64,000 nucleotides of DNA from an uncultured Collinsella sp. (lineage in GTDB: Bacteria; Actinomycetota; Coriobacteriia; Coriobacteriales; Coriobacteriaceae): the NCBI GenBank assembly GCA_900544865.1, contig UQXA01000006.1, positions 1 through 64,000 on the forward strand, written 5' to 3'. Made by a program: the position numbers and the translations under genes. Below, piece by piece: positions 15,113 through 23,888 of the stretch (within the stretch, counting starts at the first letter, position 1; each line of letters starts with the position of its first letter). Below the pieces are notes generated by a model, which worked only from the letters and a program-made list of their open reading frames with translations, searched no databases and was not told the origin of the DNA.

Positions 15113-17605
15113 ATGACCGCAACCGCCAGTCGAACCACCAACCGCAGACCCGAGCTTTTGGCGCCCGCCGGAGGGCCCGAGCCCTTTGCCGCCGCACTCG
15201 CCGCGGGGGCAGACGCCATCTATTGCGGCATGGGCAGCTTCAACGCCCGCCGCAAGGCCACCAACTTTACCGACGAGGCCTTTGAGCAGGCCTGCCGCGC
15301 CGCGCATCTAGCCGGGTCGCGCGTCTACGTCACGGTCAACATCGTCATCAAGCAGTCCGAGATGGGCGATGCGCTGCAACTCATTCATCGCTGCTCCACG
15401 CTGGGCGCCGATGCCTTCATTATCCAGGACTGGGGCCTGTTCTTTGAGGTCAAACGCACCATGCCCGGCATCGAGACACATATCTCGACCCAGGCGAACA
15501 TCCACGACGACCGCGGAACCCTTTGGTGCCGCGAGCAGGGCGCCGACCGCGTGACTCTCTCGCGCGAGCTCTCCATCGACGAGATCGCCGCCATTCATAA
15601 TGCCGCGCCCGATGTGGACCTTGAGGTCTTTAGCCATGGCGCCATCTGCTTTTGCTACTCGGGTCTGTGCCTGCTTTCGAGCTTTGCCATGGCGGGACGA
15701 TCGGCCAACCGTGGCATGTGCGCCCAGCCCTGCCGCCTGCCCTACGAACTGATCGACGAAAACGGTCGCGCGCTCTCCCCCGCCGGCCGCGAGCGTGCGC
15801 TATGCCCGCGTGACACCAACACCTCGCAGCTTGTTCGCCGCCTGTATTACGCCGGCGCCGCGTCGCTCAAGCTCGAGGGCCGCATGAAGGCGCCCGATTA
15901 CGTGTACTCCATCGTCGATGTGTATCGTCACGAAATTGACGACATGCTATCCGGAGCCACCGTTGCCAAGGACGAGGAAGCCGCCCGCCAGCGCCAGCTC
16001 AAGCGCTGCTTCAACCGCGACTTTACGCATGCCTATCAGGACGGCGCCTCGGGCGACGAGATGATGAGCTATGAGCGTTCCAACAACCGCGGCCAGATCG
16101 TGGGCACGGTGCTGGGCAGCCGCCCGGCCAACCGCGATGTGCGCGGCCTCAAGCCCGACGACCGCCGTCGCCGCGCCGCCATCGCCCGCATTGAGCTGTT
16201 TGAGCCCGTGGGCAAGGGCGACCTGTTGGAGCTTCGCCACGACGACGAGTTTGACCAGTTCCTGACCACCATTGCTGCCGATGATGCCGCCGCGGGCGAC
16301 ATCATCGAATGTCGCGTACCCCGCAGCATGCCCGAGGGTTGCCGTGTGCGCGTGATTCGCAGTCAGCGTGCCATCGACGCCGCCGGCGCCGCGCTCAAGC
16401 GCGATGTGCTGCGCCGCCGAGCTGTTGATGTGTCCGTCGTGGCGCGCCTGGGCGAGCCGTTTACCGTCACACTCACCTGCTGTGACAACCCCGCGCTCGC
16501 CGCCACCGCCACAGGCTTCACCGTCGAGGCCGCCAAGACTCGCGCCGTCGAGGCGGCAGACCTGGTTGAGCATGTGGGCCGTATGGGTTCCTCGCCCTTT
16601 GAGGCTGCGAGCTTTGACGTTTCGCTCGACGCCGGCTGCGGCATGGGCTTCTCCGCCGTGCACAAGGTGCGCGCCGCCGCCTGTAAAGCATTGGAGGAGA
16701 CCATTCTGGCGCCGTACGAGGAGCGCGCGAAAACGCTCGAGATTCCGTTGCTCGACAAATGTACGCGCGCCATGCCCGAGCATTACCGCGATGAGCCGCA
16801 GATCTGCGCCGCCGTCACCACGCTCGAAGCCGCCGAGGCGGCTCGCGCCGAGGGCGCCGCGCGCATCTATATGACCACCGACGCGCTCGAGGCTGTCGGA
16901 CTCTCCCCTGCCGATGCATTTGAGCAGGGTATCGTGCCCGTACTCGACGAGGTCTGCCGCGCCGTCGACCACGAGCGCGTCGATCCTTGGATCAATGCCG
17001 GAGCCACCGTCGCCGTCGGCAATATCTCCGAGCTCGCCGTAGCCGCGCATGCCGGCGCCACGGCCGAGATTCGCTCTTGCCTGCCGGTGCACAACATACC
17101 CTGCATGGAGGCGCTTGCCGAGCGCGGAGCCGGCGCATTTTGGCTCTCGCCCGAGATCACGCTCGACGAGATTGCCTCGCTCGGCGCCGCCGCGCCCGCG
17201 GCTCTGGGCATCACCGTCTTTGGCCGTCCGCGCGTTATGACGAGCGAACACTGCATTCTGCAGGTTGCCAACGGCTGCATCCACGATTGTGTCAACTGCC
17301 GTCTGCGTGCCCGCAAGCTCTCGCTCAAGAATATCGACGGAAAGGTCATGCCCGTCCGCACCGACATCCACGGCCGCTCTCGCCTGTACGATGCCTACCC
17401 CATCGACCTCACGCCGCAGGTTCCTCAGCTGCTCGATGCCGGTGTGCGTCGTCTCATGGTGGACGGAGCGCTGCTCGAGACGGATGAGGTTGGCCGTGCC
17501 GTCGCCCGCGTCCGTCGTGCCGTCGAAGCAGCGCAGGCCGGCCGCAAGCCCGCCGCCCGCCTACGCGGGGCGACCTCGGGCTGCATGTTTGTGGGAATCA
17601 GCTAA
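15113..17605 (+). CDS. U32 peptidase-family protein (RlhA/TrhP-like RNA hydroxylation)
   Basis: The 830-residue protein begins with the U32 barrel (ELLAPAGGPEPFAAALAAGA, AIYCGMGSFNAR). It has the family signature EVFSHGAICFCYSGLCLLSS at 171-190, with cysteines at 179, 181 and 186 and more at 203 and 207 that could hold an Fe-S cluster. A DUF3656-type middle domain follows from about residue 370, and a second barrel-like part closes the protein. Although annotated as peptidases, RlhA and TrhP of this family are needed for hydroxylation of 23S rRNA and tRNA wobble uridine. The long form with DUF3656 is closest to RlhA. ATG 15113 follows AAAGGCAGG. A pseudouridine synthase follows 15 bases downstream, consistent with RNA modification. 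Confidence 0.85.
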   Translation: MTATASRTTNRRPELLAPAGGPEPFAAALAAGADAIYCGMGSFNARRKATNFTDEAFEQACRAAHLAGSRVYVTVNIVIKQSEMGDALQLIHRCSTLGADAFIIQDWGLFFEVKRTMPGIETHISTQANIHDDRGTLWCREQGADRVTLSRELSIDEIAAIHNAAPDVDLEVFSHGAICFCYSGLCLLSSFAMAGRSANRGMCAQPCRLPYELIDENGRALSPAGRERALCPRDTNTSQLVRRLYYAGAASLKLEGRMKAPDYVYSIVDVYRHEIDDMLSGATVAKDEEAARQRQLKRCFNRDFTHAYQDGASGDEMMSYERSNNRGQIVGTVLGSRPANRDVRGLKPDDRRRRAAIARIELFEPVGKGDLLELRHDDEFDQFLTTIAADDAAAGDIIECRVPRSMPEGCRVRVIRSQRAIDAAGAALKRDVLRRRAVDVSVVARLGEPFTVTLTCCDNPALAATATGFTVEAAKTRAVEAADLVEHVGRMGSSPFEAASFDVSLDAGCGMGFSAVHKVRAAACKALEETILAPYEERAKTLEIPLLDKCTRAMPEHYRDEPQICAAVTTLEAAEAARAEGAARIYMTTDALEAVGLSPADAFEQGIVPVLDEVCRAVDHERVDPWINAGATVAVGNISELAVAAHAGATAEIRSCLPVHNIPCMEALAERGAGAFWLSPEITLDEIASLGAAAPAALGITVFGRPRVMTSEHCILQVANGCIHDCVNCRLRARKLSLKNIDGKVMPVRTDIHGRSRLYDAYPIDLTPQVPQLLDAGVRRLMVDGALLETDEVGRAVARVRRAVEAAQAGRKPAARLRGATSGCMFVGIS

Positions 17606-17620
17606 CCGAAAGGCTAACAC

Positions 17621-18280
17621 GTGAACGAAGAACCTCAAGTCCTCTACTGCGACGCCTGGCTCATGGCCATCGACAAGCCCGCCGGCATGATCGTCCACGG
17701 CGACGGCACCGGCGAGCGCACGCTCACCGACTACGCCAGCGACCTGCTGCTGGCGATGGGCGACGGCTTTGCCGCGACCGACATGCAGCCGCTTAACCGC
17801 CTGGACCGCGACACCACCGGCGTGGTGCTGTTCTCGCTCGACAAGCAGACGCAGCCCGCCTTTGACCAGATGGTCATCGACCACGCTTTCGAAAAGCACT
17901 ACCTGGCGCTCGCCGAGGGCAAGATCGACTGGAACGAAAAGCTCATCGACAAGCCCATCGCCCGCGACCGCCACGACAGTCGCAAGATGCGCGTCGGTGC
18001 TAGCGGCAAGCCGTCTCAAACGCGCGTGAAGGTACTCAAGCGTCTTAAGGGCCGCCGTGGCCTGCCCACGCGCTCGTATATCGATGTCGAGCTGCTCACC
18101 GGCCGCAAGCACCAGATCCGTGTGCATCTGGCGAGTGAGCGTCATCCTCTGGTAGGCGACGAGCTCTACGGCACGCCGCGTCCCTGCGGCCTGATGCTCC
18201 ACGCCCACAGCGTGTCCTTCACGCATCCCGTAACCGGCGAGCACATCCACATCGAAGCCCCTTGCCCCTGGGAGCCCTAA
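17621..18280 (+). CDS. RluA-family pseudouridine synthase
   Basis: The 219-residue protein has the RluA-family core: VLYCDAWLMAIDKPAGMIVH near the start, the catalytic motif LNRLDRDTTGVVLFS (Asp about residue 66) and LTGRKHQIRVHLA near the C-terminus. There is no S4 domain. Family members isomerise uridine in rRNA or tRNA; the target is not predictable here. The start is GTG 17621 after GAAAGG. It is probably cotranscribed with the upstream U32-family gene. Confidence 0.87.
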   Translation: MNEEPQVLYCDAWLMAIDKPAGMIVHGDGTGERTLTDYASDLLLAMGDGFAATDMQPLNRLDRDTTGVVLFSLDKQTQPAFDQMVIDHAFEKHYLALAEGKIDWNEKLIDKPIARDRHDSRKMRVGASGKPSQTRVKVLKRLKGRRGLPTRSYIDVELLTGRKHQIRVHLASERHPLVGDELYGTPRPCGLMLHAHSVSFTHPVTGEHIHIEAPCPWEP

Positions 18281-18318
18281 ACCACCACAATGGGGACAGG
18301 CACCTTTGTGGTGGTTTT
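18279..18318 (+). terminator. Terminator built from a GGGGACAGG repeat
   Basis: AACCACCACAA and TTGTGGTGGTT form an 11-bp stem starting at the stop codon of the pseudouridine synthase gene and ending in TTTT. The loop contains TGGGGACAGGCACC, so the terminator seems to be one of the GGGGAC-type palindromic repeats. Confidence 0.8.
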
Positions 18319-18348
18319 GCCGCAATGGCTCAGCCACGGTCCCAAAAC

Positions 18349-18566
18349 GTCTCGATCTGTAACAGTTAGAACCCACTTTTCGGTCTATCTGTTACAGATC
18401 GAGACATTCGAATCCCCCTTAAGGGAAAATCTCAATCTGTAACAATAACTCGGCAAAATCGGTCCCAGCTGTTACAGATTGAGACAAAGGGACGGCGCAG
18501 TTCGGAAGTATCTCAATCTGTAACACCTAGCCCACTTTTAACGGTCTAGTTGTTACAGACTTAGAC
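18349..18566. repeat. Three tandem palindromes with CTGTAACA/TGTTACAG arms
   Basis: Units at 18349-18405, 18430-18485 and 18511-18566 each have 15-16-base arms (TCTCRATCTGTAACA and complement) around a loop of about 25 bases. They repeat every 81 bases. Loops one and three share CCCACTTTT and CGGTCTA. The array lies in the gap between converging transcription units and contains no gene. Confidence 0.9.
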
Positions 18567-18582
18567 AAAACCGGTAGACAAC

Positions 18583-18619
18583 AAAAGCGGCAACGCTCGT
18601 AATGGACGTTGCCGCTTTT
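18583..18619. terminator. Bidirectional terminator after the DeoR gene
   Basis: AAAAGCGGCAACG and CGTTGCCGCTTTT form a 13-bp stem about 40 bases past the stop codon of the DeoR-family gene, with A/T runs on both sides. Confidence 0.88.
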
Positions 18620-18658
18620 CTATTGAGGAACCTAAATGGTTTTGACCTTGCCCTGTCG

Positions 18659-19405
18659 CTAGACCGTGATGACGTTGTCCATCGACTGGTACTTGGCTGG
18701 CACCTCGCCCGCGGTAATAATCGTTGCGTCGCGGAAGTCCGCGAACTTGACGGGCGCCACCATGCCGAATTTGCTGGCGTCTGAGATTACGAAGCGTTTG
18801 GCGGTATGGCGCATCGAGATACGCTTGACTTGCGCTTCCTCGATATCCGGTGTGGTGAGACCTTGCTCGGCGGCGATGCCATTGGAACCCCAAAAGCCGC
18901 AGTTGAAGTTATAGCGATCCAGGGTTGCCAAGGCGTCGGGACCGACGAGCGCCTCGGTCTCGGGCTTGAGCTCGCCGCCCAGCACCACGGTGCGCATGCC
19001 GCGCAGAGCGAGATGCTGAGCATGGAGCACGGAGTCGGTCACATAGGTGACGCCCTCAAGGCGCGGAAGATGCTCGATGAGCCTAAGCGTCGTCGAACCT
19101 GAATCGATGTACACAAAGCTCTCGGGCTCCACAAGCGCCGCCGCACGGGCGCAGATGCGCTCCTTGTCATCATTATGGAGATCGCTGCGCTCGTTGATCG
19201 TCAGGTCGCGCGTCACGTGCGCGCGCTCCAGACTTGTCGCACCTCCGTGCACCTTGGCGATACGGTGTGCTCGGTCGAGCGTCTGCAGGTCGCGCCGAAT
19301 AGTAGACGCCGTCACGCCCAGGGCCTCAGCAAGCTCCGGCACGGTAACCGAGCCGGTCTGCTGCACCATCGACACGATCTCGTTGAGCCTATCTTCCGCA
19401 AGCAT
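18659..19405 (-). CDS. DeoR-family transcriptional regulator
   Basis: The 248-residue protein has an N-terminal DeoR-type helix-turn-helix (VPELAEALGVTASTIRRDL, about residues 22-40) and a C-terminal DeoRC sugar-phosphate sensor domain with FVYIDSGSTTLRLIEHL and VLGGELK. These proteins usually repress sugar-utilisation genes and release DNA on binding a phosphorylated sugar. It starts three bases after the dehydrogenase gene ends, so the two are cotranscribed and it may control its own operon. Confidence 0.87.
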   Translation of the reverse strand: MLAEDRLNEIVSMVQQTGSVTVPELAEALGVTASTIRRDLQTLDRAHRIAKVHGGATSLERAHVTRDLTINERSDLHNDDKERICARAAALVEPESFVYIDSGSTTLRLIEHLPRLEGVTYVTDSVLHAQHLALRGMRTVVLGGELKPETEALVGPDALATLDRYNFNCGFWGSNGIAAEQGLTTPDIEEAQVKRISMRHTAKRFVISDASKFGMVAPVKFADFRDATIITAGEVPAKYQSMDNVITV

Positions 19406-19408
19406 CGT

Positions 19409-20491
19409 TTACTCCTCCTCGGGGTACACGACTCCCCAATCGGCGCGGAGCTTGGTCATCAGCTCCATAACATCGGAAGCATAGCCCAGAAGCTCGCGCT
19501 TAGAATCATCGCCGGCAACGGCCTTCTCCAGGTCGGCCATCTCGTAGCACAGTGCGTAGGCCTCGGTGCCAGTGTGGACCTCCTCGCGGTGACCGTCTGC
19601 AGTCCACACGATGGTCGCATGGTCGGCACGCGGATACTCGTTGACCTCGATATGGCACTTGTCGAAGCTGATGACCGAGCGCTTGGGCTGCTTGGAGTGG
19701 AGCGTAAGGCTCACGACGCCCAGCTGCTGCTCGGCGTTACGGCAGACAATGCCACCCGCGACGTCAACGCCAGTCTCGCAGGTATTGCCCAGAGATACGA
19801 CCTCGGCGGGTTGGCTGGCCATAAACAGGCGCATGACGGACAGGGCATAGACGCCAATGTCGAGCATGGCGCCGCCGGCAAGGCTGCGGTTGTAGAATCG
19901 GTTGGTCAGGTCGCCGTACTCCTTATAGCTACCAAAGTTGAGCTGGGCGAGGTTCATGCGGCCAAAGTCGCCCGCATCCATGCGGCGGCGCAGCTCCTGA
20001 TACAAGGGCATGTGGAGCACCGTTGTGGCGTCCATGAGGACCACGTTATGCTCGACAGCAATGGCACGGGCCTCGTCGAGCTCGGCAGAGTTGAGGGTAA
20101 TGGCCTTCTCGCAGAGCACGTGCTTGCCGGCGGCCAGCGCGGCACGCAGATAGGTGATATGCGTGTTGTGCGGCGTGGTGATATAGACGGCGTCGATGTC
20201 CGGATCGGCGTAGAGGTCCTCAACCGTCTCGTACACCTTCTCGACGCCATACTGCTCGGCAAAAGCCTGGGCCTTGGACAGCGTACGGTTGGCAACGCCC
20301 GCGAGCTTGCGGCCGGCAAGAGCGAGAGACTGGGCCATTTGGTTGGCGATAACACCGCACCCGATCACAGCCCAACGAAGCTCGGGAGCCGTAAAGATAT
20401 CATCGGGGAATGGCTTACCCTGGACCGAAGCGAACGCTGCCTTTGCTGCTGCCGCGGAGTCGAGTGGAGCTTGTTTTGAATCTGCCATCAT
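19409..20491 (-). CDS. Gfo/Idh/MocA family oxidoreductase
   Basis: The 360-residue protein has a Rossmann NAD(P) motif near residue 40 (WAVIGCGVIANQMAQSLA), the AVYITTPHNTHI strand, and VLCEKAITLN, a variant of the EKP catalytic motif. The C-terminal half (NFGSYKEYGDLTNRF, GGAMLDIGVYALS) matches the family's substrate-binding sheet. Members oxidise or reduce sugars and cyclitols, and the substrate is unknown here. Two adjacent ATGs (20491 and 20488) follow AGGAGG. The roughly 30-residue extension before the Rossmann fold is unusual but has no targeting signal. Confidence 0.85.
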   Translation of the reverse strand: MMADSKQAPLDSAAAAKAAFASVQGKPFPDDIFTAPELRWAVIGCGVIANQMAQSLALAGRKLAGVANRTLSKAQAFAEQYGVEKVYETVEDLYADPDIDAVYITTPHNTHITYLRAALAAGKHVLCEKAITLNSAELDEARAIAVEHNVVLMDATTVLHMPLYQELRRRMDAGDFGRMNLAQLNFGSYKEYGDLTNRFYNRSLAGGAMLDIGVYALSVMRLFMASQPAEVVSLGNTCETGVDVAGGIVCRNAEQQLGVVSLTLHSKQPKRSVISFDKCHIEVNEYPRADHATIVWTADGHREEVHTGTEAYALCYEMADLEKAVAGDDSKRELLGYASDVMELMTKLRADWGVVYPEEE

Positions 20492-20680
20492 GTGCCTCCT
20501 GAATCATCGGAAGTTCTTCATTTCCAACAGCCTTATATTCGCACAAATGCGCGCGTATTTGCTTGTATTTGCGTGTTTATTTGTTTATCGGTCATTATTT
20601 AGCCATATTTTGCACATTTTTACGCGGTCATACGCATTAACACGCAATGCTATGCGCGATAATGCGCATGCGAGGATCCT
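20492..20680 (-). promoter_or_regulatory. AT-rich control region of the dehydrogenase/DeoR operon
   Basis: About 190 AT-rich bases hold several copies of GTATTTGC/GTTTATTTG-like words at about 10-base spacing (20550-20590) and GCATTA/GCAATGC words further out. This is a likely site for the adjacent DeoR-family protein, but I could not define one operator. Confidence 0.4.
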
Positions 20681-20782
20681 TGTAAAGGATAAAGAAGCGG
20701 AACACCAAAGCCCAAAAAGGCAGAGCAGGCTGTCTTACTCTTCCCCTCTAGGGGCATCAGGCATCAATGGACCGCCCCAAAC

Positions 20783-20844
20783 TGCCGGCACATGGGGAAC
20801 ATCCCCAGGTGCCGGCAGAAAGGGAACGTCCCCAGGTGCCGGCA
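20783..20844. repeat. GTGCCGGCA / GGGAACATCCCC repeat, two units
   Basis: TGCCGGCA boxes at 20783, 20810 and 20837 alternate with GGGAACRTCCCCAGG segments at 27-base spacing. Each segment between boxes is itself an inverted repeat. Confidence 0.8.
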
Positions 20845-20853
20845 TTTCAGCGG

Positions 20854-20913
20854 CACTCATTTAAGTCTGTCCCCAATGAGCGCAATCACTCATTTAAGTC
20901 TGTCCCCAATGAG
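20854..20913. repeat. Tandem 27-bp repeat ending in GTCCCCAATGAG
   Basis: Two exact copies at 20854-20880 and 20887-20913 are separated by six bases. Each has CTCATT and AATGAG ends around TAAGTCTGTCCCC. The reverse complement carries GGGGACAGAC, linking it to the other GGGGAC repeats in the window. Confidence 0.88.
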
Positions 20914-20924
20914 TAGGGATAGAA

Positions 20925-20958
20925 AAAGGCCCGGATGCCGTGGAACATCCGGGCCTTT
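20925..20958 (-). terminator. Terminator after rplX
   Basis: AGGCCCGGATG and CATCCGGGCCT form an 11-bp stem, followed on the minus strand by TTTTT. It ends the ribosomal operon directly after rplX, where most bacteria continue into rplE. Confidence 0.9.
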
Positions 20959-20984
20959 GCTAGCAACTTGATGTTGCGGGCAGC

Positions 20985-21290
20985 TTAGAACTTGTGGCCG
21001 CACTTCTTGCAGACGCGCAGCTTGTTCTTGCCGTCCTTCTCGTGACCGACGCGGGTAACCTTACCGCACTCGGGGCAAACGAGATTGACGTTGGAGGCGT
21101 CGATGGGAGCCTCCTGCGAAACGATGCCGCCCTGCTGGTTGGCAGCGTTGGGCTTGACGGCCTTCTTAACGACCGAAACGCCCTCGACAACGACCTTGTT
21201 CTCGGCGGGGAGAGCACGCAGGATAACGCCCTGCTTGCCGCGATCCTTACCAGAGAGAACCTGGACCTTATCGCCCTTCTTGATATACAT
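20985..21290 (-). CDS. rplX: 50S ribosomal protein L24
   Basis: The 101-residue protein starts MYIKKGDKVQVLSGKDRGKQ, the KOW motif typical of L24. It continues with VEGVSVVKKAVKPNAANQQGG and ends in a CPECGKVTRV...VCKKCGHKF zinc-finger-like tail seen in some L24 proteins. L24 starts assembly of the large subunit. It is the last gene of the rplC operon here and is followed by a strong terminator. Confidence 0.95.
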   Translation of the reverse strand: MYIKKGDKVQVLSGKDRGKQGVILRALPAENKVVVEGVSVVKKAVKPNAANQQGGIVSQEAPIDASNVNLVCPECGKVTRVGHEKDGKNKLRVCKKCGHKF

Positions 21291-21303
21291 ATATCTCCCC
21301 TAA

Positions 21304-21672
21304 CTACAGGGTCTCGGGAGCGAGCGAGACGATCTTCATGTACTTCTTGTCACGAAGCTCGCGAGCGACAGGCCCGAAGATACGGGTGCCGACGGGCGAA
21401 CCATCGTTGTTGATGACAACGCAGGCGTTCTCATCAAAGCGAATGTAGGAGCCATCCTTGCGGCGGATCTCCTTAACGGTGCGAACGACGACGCAACGGA
21501 CAACGTCCTTCTTCTTGACGTTGGCGCCAGGGGTAGCCTCCTGGACAGCACCGATGAACACATCGCCGATGCCTGCATAACGACGCTTGGAACCGCCAAG
21601 CACCTTGATGCAGCGAATCTTGCGAGCGCCGGAGTTGTCGGCGACGTTCAGCATGGTTTGCATCTGAATCAT
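21304..21672 (-). CDS. rplN: 50S ribosomal protein L14
   Basis: The 122-residue length is normal for L14. MIQMQTMLNVADNSGARKI at the start and FGPVARELRDKKYMKIVSLA at the end are characteristic. It binds 23S rRNA at the subunit interface. GGAGGAAC precedes the ATG, and rplX follows after 13 bases. Confidence 0.97.
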   Translation of the reverse strand: MIQMQTMLNVADNSGARKIRCIKVLGGSKRRYAGIGDVFIGAVQEATPGANVKKKDVVRCVVVRTVKEIRRKDGSYIRFDENACVVINNDGSPVGTRIFGPVARELRDKKYMKIVSLAPETL

Positions 21673-21790
21673 GGTAGATGTTCCTCCGAACTAAGAACCG
21701 AAGAGAGGTGCGCAGCCTTTATACGGCCCGTGGTATGCAAGCCAGGCATACGCACATCTTCGGAAACGTACAAGTCGTAAGAGCGACTGC

Positions 21791-22051
21791 TTATTTAGCG
21801 CGCTCGACGACCTCGATGAGGCGCCAACGCTTCATCTTGGACATAGGACGGGTCTCCATAACGCGGACGGTATCGCCCACGCCAGCCGTGCACTCCTCGT
21901 CGTGAGCGTGCAGCTTCTTGGAGCTGGTCATCATCTTGCCGTACTTGGGGTGACGCTTGCGCTCGGTGATGGTGACAACAATGGTCTTGGCACCGGAGAC
22001 GGAGGTAACGACACCCGTACGGACCTTACGCGAGTTACGCGAATCAGTCAT
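21791..22051 (-). CDS. rpsQ: 30S ribosomal protein S17
   Basis: The 86-residue protein has the S17 OB-fold pattern: RTGVVTSVSGAKTIVVTI, then VGDTVRVMETRPMSKMKRWRL. A 118-base gap separates it from rplN, longer than other gaps in this operon except the rplB-rplW one. I see no clear promoter or hairpin in that gap. Confidence 0.96.
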   Translation of the reverse strand: MTDSRNSRKVRTGVVTSVSGAKTIVVTITERKRHPKYGKMMTSSKKLHAHDEECTAGVGDTVRVMETRPMSKMKRWRLIEVVERAK

Positions 22052-22067
22052 GTTCTCTCCTTAGGTC

Positions 22068-22283
22068 CTACTCGGCGACAGCGGACTTCTCCGCTGCGAT
22101 CTCGCGGGCGCGCTGCTCCGTGAGGACGCGAGCGATGTCCTTCTTCACGGTGTTGACGCGAGCGGTGTTGTCCAGCTGGCTGGTGGCCATCTGGAAACGA
22201 AGGTTAAAGAGCTCGGCGCGCATTTCCTTCAGCTTCTCAACGAGCTGAGCGTCCGAGAGCTCACGAATCTCTGCGGGCTTCAT
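22068..22283 (-). CDS. rpmC: 50S ribosomal protein L29
   Basis: The 71-residue protein has the L29 two-helix signature: IRELSDAQLVEKLKEMRAEL followed by FNLRFQMATSQLDNTARV. Its ATG overlaps the rplP stop codon by one base (TAATG), so the two are translationally coupled. L29 sits at the peptide exit. Confidence 0.96.
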   Translation of the reverse strand: MKPAEIRELSDAQLVEKLKEMRAELFNLRFQMATSQLDNTARVNTVKKDIARVLTEQRAREIAAEKSAVAE

Positions 22284-22786
22284 TAGTTCTCCTCCTTGGC
22301 GGCGGCGGCGTCCTCAGCAGCCCACTTGGCCTCGAGAGCGGCCTCCTCAGCCATCTCCTTCTCGATGCGCTGCTCAGCGTTCTTGGCAGCAACAATCTTG
22401 GTCTTGATGGGGAGCTTGTGCTGCGCAAGACGCAGAGCCTCGCGAGCGACCTCCTCGGGAACACCCTTGACCTCGAACATGATGCGGCCGGGCTTGACGA
22501 CGGCCACCCACTCCTCGGGGTTACCCTTACCAGAACCCATGCGAGTCTCGGCAGGCTTCTTGGTGATGGGCTTATCGGGGAAGATCGTGATGTAGACACG
22601 ACCGCCACGCTTCATGTAGCGGGTCATGGCAATACGAGCGGCCTCGATCTGACGGTTGGTGATCCAATGGGCCTCGAGAGCCTGGATACCAAACTCGCCG
22701 AAATGCAGCTCGGTATTACCCTTGGCCTGGCCCTTCATGGAGCCACGCTGCACCTTGCGGTGAAGAATACGCTTAGGGGCAAGCAC
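22283..22786 (-). CDS. rplP: 50S ribosomal protein L16 with a C-terminal extension
   Basis: The first about 138 residues are typical L16 (MLAPKRILHRKVQRGSMKGQ, GKGNPEEWVAVVKPGRIMFE, LPIKTKIV). The product continues to 167 residues with an Ala/Glu-rich helix-forming tail (EMAEEAALEAKWAAED). L16 is usually 136-144 residues, so the tail is an extra of about 25-30 residues. It overlaps the genes on both sides by one base. Confidence 0.95.
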   Translation of the reverse strand: MLAPKRILHRKVQRGSMKGQAKGNTELHFGEFGIQALEAHWITNRQIEAARIAMTRYMKRGGRVYITIFPDKPITKKPAETRMGSGKGNPEEWVAVVKPGRIMFEVKGVPEEVAREALRLAQHKLPIKTKIVAAKNAEQRIEKEMAEEAALEAKWAAEDAAAAKEEN

Positions 22787-23496
22787 TACTGACCCCTCCT
22801 CTCGGAGTTACGACGACGAGGACGGGAAGAGCCCTCGAGTGCAGGGTTGGGAACAGGCTGGCCCGGGAGCTTCTCGCCCAGGTAGATCCAGACCTTCACG
22901 CCGCAAGCGCCCATGGTGGTGCTGGCGACAGCCGTGCCGTAGTCGATCTTGGCACGGAGGGTGTGCAGAGGCACGCGACCCTCGCGGTACCACTCACGAC
23001 GGCCCATCTCGGCGCCGCCGAGACGACCGGAGCACTGGATACGGATGCCCTTAGCGCCGGCCTTGCGGGCGGACTGGACAGCCTTGCGCATAGCGCGACG
23101 GAAGGCAACGCGGCCCTCGAGCTGCTCGGCGATAGACTGAGCAACGAGGTTGGCGTCGAGCTCGGGGCGCTTGATCTCGACAACGTCGACGGAGAGCTGG
23201 CCCTTGGAGACGCCAGCGACCTTCTCGAGCTCGGTGCGGAGGGTATCGATCTCGGCACCCTTCTTACCGATGACAACGCCGGGGCGAGCGGTGAGGATGA
23301 TGACCTTCACCTTGTCGCCAGCGCGCTCGATCTCGACGCGGGAGACAGCTGCGCGGGAAAGACGCTTCTCGAGGTACTTGCGGATCTCGAGATCGTTACC
23401 GAGGGTCTTAGCGTAATCCTTCTCTGCGAACCAGCGGGAGCGCCAGTTCTCGGTAATGCCAAGACGGAAGCCGGTGGGGTAGACTTTCTGACCCAT
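22786..23496 (-). CDS. rpsC: 30S ribosomal protein S3
   Basis: The 236-residue protein has the KH domain motif PGVVIGKKGAEIDTLR and the C-terminal S3 domain (GRLGGAEMGRREWYREGRVP). The C-terminal tail is short and Arg-rich. S3 forms part of the mRNA entry site. The stop codon overlaps the rplP start by one base. Confidence 0.97.
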   Translation of the reverse strand: MGQKVYPTGFRLGITENWRSRWFAEKDYAKTLGNDLEIRKYLEKRLSRAAVSRVEIERAGDKVKVIILTARPGVVIGKKGAEIDTLRTELEKVAGVSKGQLSVDVVEIKRPELDANLVAQSIAEQLEGRVAFRRAMRKAVQSARKAGAKGIRIQCSGRLGGAEMGRREWYREGRVPLHTLRAKIDYGTAVASTTMGACGVKVWIYLGEKLPGQPVPNPALEGSSRPRRRNSERRGQ

Positions 23497-23502
23497 ACAG
23501 CT

Positions 23503-23874
23503 TTACGCCTCCTTTCGAGGAGCAACGACGACGGTGATGTGGGAAGTACGCTTCAGAATGCGAGAAGCGGAACCCTTGGCGCGGGGACGGATGCGCTTAA
23601 GCGTCGGACCCTCGTCAACATAGGCAGCGGCGACAACCAGGTTGTCGGCACGCAGACCGTTGTTGTTCTCGGCGTTCGCAACGGCGGAACGGAGAACCTT
23701 CTCGACATCCACGGCGACGGCGCGGTCGCAGAAGTGGAGGATGTCGAAGGCCTGAGCGACAGGCTTGCGGCGGATCAGATCGACCACCAGGCGGGCCTTG
23801 CTGGGGGAAACACGCACGTACTTAGCGACGGCGCGAACCTCGGTGGCCTCAGTTTCAATAGACTTAGTTGCCAT
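23503..23874 (-). CDS. rplV: 50S ribosomal protein L22
   Basis: The 123-residue protein has the L22 pattern: VRAVAKYVRVSPSKARLVVD, VEKVLRSAVANAENN and an extended loop RIRPRAKGSASRILKRTSHI that reaches into the exit tunnel. Normal length and operon position. Confidence 0.97.
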   Translation of the reverse strand: MATKSIETEATEVRAVAKYVRVSPSKARLVVDLIRRKPVAQAFDILHFCDRAVAVDVEKVLRSAVANAENNNGLRADNLVVAAAYVDEGPTLKRIRPRAKGSASRILKRTSHITVVVAPRKEA

Positions 23875-23888
23875 TTACGGTTAACCCC

